Positions 1 through 6,026 of a DNA stretch of 7,439 bases are shown here, piece by piece (the stretch's first letter is position 1; each line of letters opens with the position of its first letter). The stretch spans positions 1 through 7,439 of the forward strand of contig JADHUD010000118.1 in assembly GCA_016784705.1 (NCBI GenBank), given 5' to 3'. The notes under the pieces were generated by a model. That model was not told the DNA's origin. It saw nothing but the letters and a program-made list of their open reading frames with translations, and ran no database searches. Both the position numbers and the translations under genes were made by a program. This DNA comes from Spirochaetia bacterium. Its GTDB lineage: Bacteria; Spirochaetota; Spirochaetia; JABMQR01.

Positions 1-2160
1 TATTGCCGGTTCTCCAATACCTTTTGCACCGGTAAGTGAGTGGGGATCAGGATTCTCTACGATGATTCCGGTCATTTCAGGAAGATCTGTTGTTCTCGGG
101 ATTTTATAGGTATCAAAATTGGTAGTGATTACTTTTCCTTCATGTTGTTTGAAATGTTCCATAAGAGCCATTCCAACTCCCTGAGTAATACCTCCGTACA
201 TTTGTCCCAGTACCATTGCCCGGTTAACCGCTTTTCCGATATCATGTGCCGCAACGATATTTTTCAGTGATATTTTTCCGGTAGATTTACTTACCGTAAG
301 TTCTACAGCCTGACAGCTGTAAACATACGTAAAATAGGCGTTTCCCTGTCCTGTGGTATCATCCCAGCTCACTGGCGGAGCCTGATAGACACCAAAAGCA
401 TAGGGAGTAATTTGCTGCAGGAATAGTTCGTGCATCGCCTCTTCCCAGGTGAGGCTGTACGCATAATTCAGACCCCAGATTTTATCATCATGGAAGGTTA
501 TTTCTTCGTGTTTGCATCGCAATCGTTCAGCAAGGTTTTTAGAAAGCAGATTTTTGAATTCTCCGGCTGCTTTAACAACAGCACTTCCTCCCATTATCGT
601 TCCACGGGTTGCAACGGTAGTACCACTGTCCGGGATATTACTGGTTGAAGATCTGCGGTAACGAATCCGCTCGATATTGACACCAAGTTCTTCTGCAAGA
701 ACAAGCATCATAACTGAATCTGATCCCTGTCCATTTTCATGAATACCGGTTTCCAGCATGAGAGACCCATCAAACTGGCCATTGATTATACAGGAACAGA
801 AATCCATTCCTTCTGCCCCGAGGCTGGATCCGCGGTAGCTTATTGCCAGACCTATTCCATATAACTCATCAGTTTCCGAGTCTCCGAAAGAGCACTTCTC
901 ATACTTCTTTCTAAAACCGATTTCATGGGCAACTTTATTCATCACCTCTTCAAGGCTGACTGTATGGGTATCGAGAATCTGTCCGGTTACGGTCTCACTG
1001 CCTTGTTTTACCATGTTTATTCTGCGCATACCAAGCGGGTGAATCCCCAGCGTGTGAGCTGCTATATCTATAATCTGTTCTACAGAAAAATTTACCTGCG
1101 GGGCACCGAACCCTCGCATTGCTCCGTTGAAAATGTTATTTGTAGCAATACCGTAGATATCGGCATGAATATTTTTTACTGCATAGGGTCCGAAACATTG
1201 TGCGGTGGATCTCCAGGTTACCCAGGGTGTTACAGAGAGATACGCACCGGAATCAGCGTACATTTCAGCTTTTACTGCACGTATTTCACCTTCACTGCTG
1301 ATTCCTACTTTATACTTCATTGTATAGGGATGCCGTTTATAGGTCTCCCTGAATGACCATTCACGCTTGTAGGTCAATTTTACCGGCCGGTTCAGCAGTC
1401 TGGCTGCCAAAGCAGCTCTTGCACATACCGCTGCAGCATTATCATCTTTGCCTCCGAAACCGCCGCCTACAGATATGGTGTAGACCTCTATATTCGATAA
1501 CGGTTCACCCAGAAAAGCAGCAGTAAATCGTCTGGTACTGAAGGGGTGCTGCATACTGCCGTATACTTCAATCACCCCGTCAGATCTTGGGATACAAAGA
1601 GCAGATTCAGGTTCCATGTATGCCTGTTCAATTGCCTGTGTTTCAAATTCCTCTTCAAGGATTAGTTCGCATGATTCAAACTCTTTCTCGGGATTTCCAT
1701 GGCGGAGTCTGTGTTCAGCAATGATATTAGAGTTTCCAAATGCCGGAACAAGCGGTGCATCATCCTTTAAGGCATCTTCAATGGTGAGAACAGGAGTTAC
1801 GGGATCTGCTGTTATTACGACTAGTTCAGCTGCCTTTAATGCGGCTTTCCGGGTTTGTGCAACAACCAGAGCACAGACATCTCCCCAGGATCGAATATTC
1901 TTTGCTGCAAGAATCGGATAATCCTTTTCAATTTGACCAAAGCTGGACATACCCGGAACATCTTCAGCAGTCAGGATACGGACACACCCGGGAACTTCCA
2001 TGGCTTTCCGGTAATCTATGGTAAGATTTACTGCTGCAGTATAATCCGCATATACCGGTACCATATGCAGCATTCCTGATACAGAATAGTCATCAGCATA
2101 GGCTGCTCTTCCGGTAACTTTTGCAAATCCGTCATTTCTAAAAGGTTTTTCCTGTTTCAT
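1..2160 (-). CDS. xdhA: Xanthine dehydrogenase-type molybdopterin-binding subunit (C-terminus cut by window edge)
   Basis: Large catalytic subunit of a molybdenum hydroxylase of the xanthine dehydrogenase family, which hydroxylates hypoxanthine/xanthine toward urate in the cytoplasm together with 2Fe-2S and FAD subunits. I translated the complement as 720 uninterrupted codons. The N-terminus has the family pattern DGFAKVTGRAAYADD (residues 10-24, a/b hammerhead domain). Molybdenum-cofactor and active-site motifs follow: GGGFGGK at 232-238, RGFGAPQ with the substrate-binding Arg at 349, GQG at 477-479, GTTVATRG at 513-520, and GAKGIGE ending in the presumed catalytic Glu717. Only the last few dozen residues are missing. 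ATG 2160 is the first usable start after an in-frame stop about 30 bp upstream; its Shine-Dalgarno is weak (GACGGGA). It is divergent from a purine permease, which supports a purine substrate. The Fe-S and FAD subunits are not in the window and may lie to the left. One oddity is Asp239 after GGGFGGK, where characterised xanthine dehydrogenases have Glu. Naming varies (xdhA, or pucD in Bacillus), and a related purine or N-heterocycle hydroxylase cannot be excluded. Confidence 0.93.
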   Translation of the reverse strand, partial: MKQEKPFRNDGFAKVTGRAAYADDYSVSGMLHMVPVYADYTAAVNLTIDYRKAMEVPGCVRILTAEDVPGMSSFGQIEKDYPILAAKNIRSWGDVCALVVAQTRKAALKAAELVVITADPVTPVLTIEDALKDDAPLVPAFGNSNIIAEHRLRHGNPEKEFESCELILEEEFETQAIEQAYMEPESALCIPRSDGVIEVYGSMQHPFSTRRFTAAFLGEPLSNIEVYTISVGGGFGGKDDNAAAVCARAALAARLLNRPVKLTYKREWSFRETYKRHPYTMKYKVGISSEGEIRAVKAEMYADSGAYLSVTPWVTWRSTAQCFGPYAVKNIHADIYGIATNNIFNGAMRGFGAPQVNFSVEQIIDIAAHTLGIHPLGMRRINMVKQGSETVTGQILDTHTVSLEEVMNKVAHEIGFRKKYEKCSFGDSETDELYGIGLAISYRGSSLGAEGMDFCSCIINGQFDGSLMLETGIHENGQGSDSVMMLVLAEELGVNIERIRYRRSSTSNIPDSGTTVATRGTIMGGSAVVKAAGEFKNLLSKNLAERLRCKHEEITFHDDKIWGLNYAYSLTWEEAMHELFLQQITPYAFGVYQAPPVSWDDTTGQGNAYFTYVYSCQAVELTVSKSTGKISLKNIVAAHDIGKAVNRAMVLGQMYGGITQGVGMALMEHFKQHEGKVITTNFDTYKIPRTTDLPEMTGIIVENPDPHSLTGAKGIGEPAI

Positions 2161-2222
2161 TATGCATTCCCGTCTTTCTTTTGGCTATAGAGGCAATTTT
2201 TTAAAATTCGAAGTCTTAAACT

Positions 2223-2254
2223 TTGATTTAATAAAAATCAACCATAGGTTGATT
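2223..2254. promoter_or_regulatory. Alternating TTGATT half-site array, probable operator
   Basis: TTGATT occurs on the + strand at 2223-2228, as its complement AATCAA at 2236-2241, and again on the + strand at 2249-2254, so each step is exactly 13 bp. Sites 2 and 3 form a perfect 8-bp dyad, AATCAACC-ATA-GGTTGATT (2236-2254). Sites 1 and 2 form a second perfect dyad, TTGATTT-AATAA-AAATCAA (2223-2241), which shares the middle half-site. This is the usual look of a dimeric repressor or activator site. It sits where it could control both divergent genes and overlaps the likely -35 region of the permease. The regulator is not encoded here and I do not recognise the site. Confidence 0.55.
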
Positions 2255-2274
2255 CATTCTCTTTAGTGTACAAT
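2246..2274 (+). promoter_or_regulatory. Candidate permease promoter
   Basis: TACAAT at 2269-2274 matches the -10 consensus at five of six positions. The -35 is poor: AGGTTG at 2246-2251 gives a 17-bp spacer, whereas the better-looking TTGATT at 2249-2254 would leave only 14 bp. A weak -35 overlapping an operator dyad is typical of an activated or regulated promoter. If used, the leader would be about 107 nt. I see no clearly better alternative closer to the gene. Confidence 0.3.
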
Positions 2275-2284
2275 ATGAAAAGAT

Positions 2285-2358
2285 TTAGCACAATATTTTT
2301 TTCATACTCCTGCAACAATTTGCAACAAAATACTTGCGTTATTACCTTTTTGTGCTAA
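2285..2358. repeat. Wide 9-bp dyad enclosing two phased TGCAACAA repeats
   Basis: TTAGCACAA (2285-2293) and its exact reverse complement TTGTGCTAA (2350-2358) are separated by 56 bp, about 65 bp centre to centre or six helical turns. Between them TGCAACAA is repeated at 2311-2318 and 2321-2328, a 10-bp phase that puts both copies on the same DNA face. The arrangement could be a pair of looping operators, a second regulator's sites, or the closing stem of an RNA leader. The sequence alone does not decide this, and the arms could be chance in AT-rich DNA. Confidence 0.35.
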
Positions 2359-2374
2359 CATATAAAAAACGGTG

Positions 2375-2381
2375 AAAGGAG
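2375..2381 (+). promoter_or_regulatory. Strong ribosome-binding site fixing the permease GTG start
   Basis: AAAGGAG lies six bases before GTG 2388 and decides for this non-ATG start. No better-placed ATG is present nearby in frame. Confidence 0.8.
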
Positions 2382-2387
2382 ATTATA

Positions 2388-3806
2388 GTGACAAAAGCAG
2401 AAGAACGTGCAAAAAAAGAGTTGATTTTTAGTTTACATGACAGACCGCCTCTTGGGCAAACGATAGTTGCGGCTTTGCAGCATATGGCCGCAATTTTTAT
2501 TGGAATAGTGACCCCGCCTATTGTTGTAGCCGGAGCCCTAGGCTTTGATTCAGCAATGAAAGGATATTTGATCTCCATGGCTTTGATTGTTTCCGGTATT
2601 GCAACTTTTATTCAATGTAAGAAAATCGGACCGATTGGTTCCGGGCTGCTCTCTATTCAGGGAACAAGTTTTACCTTTCTTGCAACCATTACGGCAATTG
2701 GATTGAGCATTAAAAATGCCGGGGGTACTCCAGAGCAGATGATTGCGGCAATCATTGGAACCTGTCTGCTTGGTTCTGTTGTAGAGATAGTTTTCAGCCG
2801 ATTTATTCCGTTTCTGAGAAAAATCATAACGCCTTTGATCAGCGGAATTATTGTATTGCTTATAGGTACGAACCTGATTGCTGTAGGAATTCGTGATGCC
2901 GGCGGCGGGGCATGGCTTCTGGCTAATAAACCTGATCTGTTTGCCGGATGGCAGAATCTTATGCTGGCAGGTATTGTTCTTGTCTCAATTGTTATCTTTA
3001 ACCGGATAAAGAACAAATGGTTCAGAATGGGATCAATCTTTTTAGGCATGCTGGTAGGGTATGTCGTGGCAGCAGTGATGGGTAACGTAAATTTTGCTGC
3101 AATGGGCAGTTTGAGTATTATTACTGCTCCTATCCCGTTTAAATATGGAATATCAATTGCCTGGCCGTATGTTATTCCTATGTGTCTTCTGTATCTGATC
3201 ACCACTGTTGAGACAATGGGCGACCTGACTGCAACCAGTATGATTTCCGGTGAGCCTGTAGAGGGTGATCTCTATATGAAACGGATTTCCGGTGGTGTTC
3301 TGGGTGATGGTATCAATTCTGCACTTGCGGCAGTTTTTAACAGTTTTCCCAATACTACCTTCAGCCAGAATAACGGGGTTATCCAGATGACTGGTGTTGC
3401 TAGCCGATATGTTGGTTTTTATATTGCCGGTTTTCTGGTTCTTTTTGGTCTTTTTCCTATAGTCGGCGGGATTTTCAGTATCATTCCCAACTCAGTAATC
3501 GGTGGCGCAATGCTTGTAATGGCCGGTACTATAGCAGCAAGCGGTATCCGTATTATTGCAACAAGTGTGCTAAACCGCAGAGGTGTGCTTATTATTGCAA
3601 TTAGTCTGGGTCTTGGATACGGAGTAGTCTTTACTCCTCAGATTCTTCAGAATTTTTCACCATTTTTTAAGAGCATGCTCAGCAGTCCTATTACCACGGG
3701 TGGATTAACGGCTATTCTGCTTAATATTGTGCTGCCAAGAGAGCTGAAGAATCAGAAAATTTCTTCTGACCCTGAGAAAGATGTACTTGGTCAACAGGAA
3801 GGTTAA
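2388..3806 (+). CDS. Xanthine/uric acid permease, NCS2 (NAT) family
   Basis: Inner-membrane purine transporter of the nucleobase-ascorbate transporter family (Xan_ur_permease), expected to import xanthine or urate by proton symport. Its 472 residues match the family's usual 430-480, with about 14 hydrophobic segments. Hallmarks are visible in order: the TM1 QH pair (Gln31-His32), the TM3 GTSFTF motif (92-97), the TM8 motif ETMGDLTATS with Glu275 and Asp279, GDG with Asp307, and the NAT signature QNNGVIQMTG (327-336) followed by Arg340. The Q-N-N-G form of the signature belongs to the purine (xanthine/urate) branch; uracil permeases differ there. Thr96 sits where E. coli XanQ has, as I recall, Asn93 and the urate carrier UacT has Thr100, so urate or mixed specificity is possible. 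The gene is divergent from a xanthine dehydrogenase subunit, giving an uptake-plus-oxidation pair. It starts at GTG 2388 behind AAAGGAG and ends at TAA 3804-3806. Likely names would be PbuX, PucJ/K or UacT-like; I assign none. Confidence 0.93.
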   Translation: MTKAEERAKKELIFSLHDRPPLGQTIVAALQHMAAIFIGIVTPPIVVAGALGFDSAMKGYLISMALIVSGIATFIQCKKIGPIGSGLLSIQGTSFTFLATITAIGLSIKNAGGTPEQMIAAIIGTCLLGSVVEIVFSRFIPFLRKIITPLISGIIVLLIGTNLIAVGIRDAGGGAWLLANKPDLFAGWQNLMLAGIVLVSIVIFNRIKNKWFRMGSIFLGMLVGYVVAAVMGNVNFAAMGSLSIITAPIPFKYGISIAWPYVIPMCLLYLITTVETMGDLTATSMISGEPVEGDLYMKRISGGVLGDGINSALAAVFNSFPNTTFSQNNGVIQMTGVASRYVGFYIAGFLVLFGLFPIVGGIFSIIPNSVIGGAMLVMAGTIAASGIRIIATSVLNRRGVLIIAISLGLGYGVVFTPQILQNFSPFFKSMLSSPITTGGLTAILLNIVLPRELKNQKISSDPEKDVLGQQEG

Positions 3807-3841
3807 AAAGCGCAGCGGTCACTACTTTATCTGACTCGCTG
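3805..3841 (-). terminator. Probable rho-independent terminator of the lipoprotein transcript
   Basis: Read leftward, CAGCG-A-GTCA pairs with TGAC-CGCTG: nine base pairs with one bulge and a 10-base loop (stem limits 3841 and 3813). CGC and then five T residues (3809-3805) follow. The T tract overlaps the permease stop codon. It lies about 80 bp past the lipoprotein stop codon and suits termination of that transcript. Confidence 0.6.
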
Positions 3842-3875
3842 ATCTCAAAAATTGATGATGATCAGCGGGTTTCAT
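3833..3875 (+). terminator. Probable terminator of the permease transcript
   Basis: A 12-bp stem, GACTCGCTGATC (3833-3844) with GATCAGCGGGTT (3860-3871), includes two G-U pairs and is followed by an imperfect U tract (TTTCATTT). The 15-base loop can itself form TCAA/TTGA. It begins 27 bp after the permease stop. It shares bases 3833-3841 with the opposite-strand terminator, so only one of the two hairpins can form in a given transcript. Confidence 0.5.
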
Positions 3876-3921
3876 TTAACAAACTGCCATTTGGCGATTA
3901 CAGGTAAAGCCCGACTGACTG

Positions 3922-5898
3922 CTAGAAAAGCTCTCTAAAATACCCTTCATAATAACTTTTTCTTCCAGGAGTGCGTGAGTCCCCGATATCGATATAGTAT
4001 TTTTCTTTATCAACACGTAACCGCATCATAGTATCACCTGTTAATGACTCATATTCATTTTTCCAAACCTCGAAAAAATGGAACCCGTCATACGACCCGA
4101 TGATGAACGACTGATTGTCTCCATAGTCTATTCCGCCACACGAGAATGGGAATAAGATTAAGTCCTCGGATCTTACAATCTTTCTTCCAAAATGTGTTGG
4201 AGCGGTAGGTTTTACAGCTGGAAACGGTCCGAAATCGTATGCCATTTCTATAATCGGAACTTCATCTTTCTCCCGCCTTATTACACGATAAATGCCTTGA
4301 TCAAATGTAGAATCATGCGTAAACAGAATACAATGGGGCAAAACTATTGCCGATAAGGCTTGCAGAATATTCCCGTCAAGAGGTTCATAAGCACTTGTCT
4401 CTATCCTTTCCCAGGTCTCACCGAAATCATCACTCCACATCAGCGTCCGCGTTCCATCATTATCTCCGGACCAGGCCCAGAACCTGTCCCAGTACTGATC
4501 ATATACACATCCATGCAAATGAAATCCCCTGTAGGTTTCGGGTGAATCAAAAAAACCTTCAGGAGCATTACGTGAATCAAACTTCTTACTCCAGGTCACC
4601 CCATAGTCATCGCTGTACCATATATAGTTTGAAAACGTAAAGGTCGGCTTATAACCGGTATTATACATAATAGCTCCGTATTCACAGAACAACACATGGT
4701 TCCTGTACGATGACAAACCCCATTCAGGTTCCGCTATGGACATACGGCTGCTTAGCTTTACTACCTGATTAAATTCAGTTTGATTATTGCTGCTCTTCCA
4801 GATTCCATTGTAATTCGTTATACCATCAGGGATCCAGGAAACAAACTCATCCAGGCTCATCTCTCCGCCGGCAGGGTAGTTTTCTGTTACATCTACACTT
4901 ATGAGTCCCTTCCATATAATTTCGCTCCAACTGGAAGCTCCATTGTTAGATACGGATATACCAATCGAGGTGGTTGCTTTGTCAGCTGTTATTTCAACTG
5001 CCAACCACTCCCATTCTCCCGATCCGGAATGGTAATCCGTTACATATTGTACGTAATCTGTTGCCTGCAGATACGTACTTGAGGATGTTGATTTGACCAG
5101 TGCCGTAACGTAGTATTTATGATCACGAACAACAACATGAGAGGTGATCAAGCCGTCATAAATAGCTGCTGGTGTAAAATGCTGGCCTTCGGAGTCTATA
5201 GAGACATCTGTACATCCGTTTAATACCACAAGGTTATCTGCAATTCCATTGGAATCAGAATCGGGAGCATCCGGTAAATACGGATCACCAATCTTATTTA
5301 TACCACCTTCAGTTCCCCAAAAAAACTTGGTTTGGTTATTATCCTGCGGATTATCTATGATTACATTTGTATTTACAGACCAAAACGGGAATTTGTAATG
5401 TACATCATCATCAAGTGTAACCAACAATTCCCCATCGTCCAGAACTCTCGCATCGATTATGGTGGTGTCGAAATCATGAAGAAATGTAAAGGATATAAAA
5501 TCTTTGGTTTTTACTAATCTATTGCCTTCCCAATTTTCAGAATCGTGTTTTACATAGTAGGTACCATCTGCATCAATAAATAAAATACCTTTATATTCAG
5601 CTTCTTCAACTGTCTGCACTGCCGTAACAGGCTGTTTGAAACTTATTGGGTAGATTAAATCATAATCATCCTCAGTTGTCGGGTATGCAGTGTTACTTTT
5701 AAATAGCATTGTCCCTATTCTGAAAACACCGGCTTTTTGTGAAGATATCAGTTCTTCTACAGTTTTGTAGTTTGTGTCTTCGTACAAAGAAGCGTCACTC
5801 AAATCAAGGCTTTCCTCCGTAAGGGGAATGTGAGTCGTGCAGGCAAATGGTAATAATACGCTTAACAACACTCCTGCTATGATACAAAGACGCTTCAT
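3922..5898 (-). CDS. Exported lipoprotein with Asp-box (BNR) beta-propeller and jelly-roll-like insert
   Basis: Predicted surface or periplasmic lipoprotein of 658 residues; its substrate is unknown. Residues 1-20 form a lipoprotein signal: MKR, a hydrophobic core, then LLPFAC with Cys20 as the acylation site. The lipobox is relaxed (Pro at -3, Phe at -2), as spirochaetes tolerate. Residues about 50-180 are beta-rich. Residues about 201-338 start with a calcium-loop-like DSDSNGIAD (213-221) and read like a CBM4/9-type jelly roll, common in glycan- and phage-related proteins. The C-terminal part has two good Asp-boxes, SDDYGVTW (429-436) and SDDFGETW (489-496). Between them is HLHGCVYDQYWDRFWAWSGD (460-479), a pattern I associate with bacterial and phage sialidase-like propellers. 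I do not see the full arginine triad of a sialidase, so glycan binding is as likely as hydrolysis. ATG 5898 is preferred over in-frame TTG 5919 because AGGAGG lies 7 bases before it and the signal peptide begins there. The gene has its own promoter just upstream. Confidence 0.85.
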   Translation of the reverse strand: MKRLCIIAGVLLSVLLPFACTTHIPLTEESLDLSDASLYEDTNYKTVEELISSQKAGVFRIGTMLFKSNTAYPTTEDDYDLIYPISFKQPVTAVQTVEEAEYKGILFIDADGTYYVKHDSENWEGNRLVKTKDFISFTFLHDFDTTIIDARVLDDGELLVTLDDDVHYKFPFWSVNTNVIIDNPQDNNQTKFFWGTEGGINKIGDPYLPDAPDSDSNGIADNLVVLNGCTDVSIDSEGQHFTPAAIYDGLITSHVVVRDHKYYVTALVKSTSSSTYLQATDYVQYVTDYHSGSGEWEWLAVEITADKATTSIGISVSNNGASSWSEIIWKGLISVDVTENYPAGGEMSLDEFVSWIPDGITNYNGIWKSSNNQTEFNQVVKLSSRMSIAEPEWGLSSYRNHVLFCEYGAIMYNTGYKPTFTFSNYIWYSDDYGVTWSKKFDSRNAPEGFFDSPETYRGFHLHGCVYDQYWDRFWAWSGDNDGTRTLMWSDDFGETWERIETSAYEPLDGNILQALSAIVLPHCILFTHDSTFDQGIYRVIRREKDEVPIIEMAYDFGPFPAVKPTAPTHFGRKIVRSEDLILFPFSCGGIDYGDNQSFIIGSYDGFHFFEVWKNEYESLTGDTMMRLRVDKEKYYIDIGDSRTPGRKSYYEGYFRELF

Positions 5899-5905
5899 AT
5901 GTGAT

Positions 5906-5911
5906 CCTCCT
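5906..5911 (-). promoter_or_regulatory. Ribosome-binding site deciding the ATG 5898 start
   Basis: A perfect AGGAGG on the complement lies 7 bases before ATG 5898. It falls inside the extension that a TTG 5919 start would add, arguing that the extension is leader, not protein. Confidence 0.85.
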
Positions 5912-5927
5912 GAAAGCAACTCTCAAC

Positions 5928-5955
5928 AATATAGCATAATCAATAATTTTCGCAA
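5928..5955 (-). promoter_or_regulatory. Extended -10 promoter of the lipoprotein gene
   Basis: On the complement: TTGCGA (5955 to 5950, four of six -35 positions), a 16-bp spacer, then TATATT (5933 to 5928, five of six -10 positions) preceded by TGC, an extended -10. Transcription would begin near 5921, giving a leader of about 23 nt that just holds the AGGAGG. A start point there makes TTG 5919 almost the first codon of the message and further favours ATG 5898. The lipoprotein gene can therefore be expressed independently of its upstream neighbour. Confidence 0.6.
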
Positions 5956-5974
5956 CGGCTGACACTGTTCAGGG

Positions 5975-6026
5975 AAATAAAGTTCACCAAAAAAATTCCG
6001 GGAATAGAAAGGTGTTCAGTGAACCT
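5975..6026 (-). terminator. Possible weak terminator or dyad cluster after the surface-protein gene
   Basis: Just past the TAG stop at 6029-6027, the complement has GTTCAC (6024 to 6019) able to pair with GTGAAC (5987 to 5982), followed by TTTATTT. Inside it is a short ATTC-CCG-GAAT hairpin followed by seven T residues (5994 to 5988). GTTCA-G-TGAAC (6014-6024) is also a small palindrome. Stems are short, so termination would be partial and some read-through into the lipoprotein gene is plausible. Confidence 0.35.

Larger units (their letters stand above)
2161..2387. promoter_or_regulatory. Shared divergent control region of the dehydrogenase and permease
   Basis: This 227-bp AT-rich stretch separates the two divergent starts and must hold both promoters. 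It contains an alternating TTGATT half-site array (2223-2254), a possible rightward -10 TACAAT (2269-2274), tandem TGCAACAA repeats and a wide TTAGCACAA/TTGTGCTAA dyad. For the leftward gene the best boxes I see are weak. One is TTGATT (2241 to 2236) followed after 17 bp by TAAGAC; the other is TTCGAA, 17 bp, TATAGC nearer the gene. No purine-riboswitch core was recognised. No open frame in it looks like a gene. Confidence 0.7.

Noticed and set aside
925..1921. Rightward open frames of 60-140 codons, such as 925-1356 and 1616-1921
   Set aside because: They lie antisense inside the dehydrogenase gene, whose reading has clear family motifs throughout. Their translations are Ser/Cys-rich and lack ribosome-binding sites or recognisable domains.
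2275..2387. Guanine/xanthine riboswitch in the permease leader
   Set aside because: The conserved purine-aptamer loop and junction sequences could not be found; only a wide 9-bp dyad and short repeats are present.
2657..3205. Leftward 182-codon open frame
   Set aside because: It is the antisense shadow of the permease transmembrane coding region; its hydrophobic, Ile/Pro-rich translation follows from the permease codons.
5896..5919. TTG 5919 as the lipoprotein start
   Set aside because: It would put AGGAGG inside the coding sequence and MLSGGSH before a canonical lipoprotein signal. The inferred transcription start is almost at that codon.
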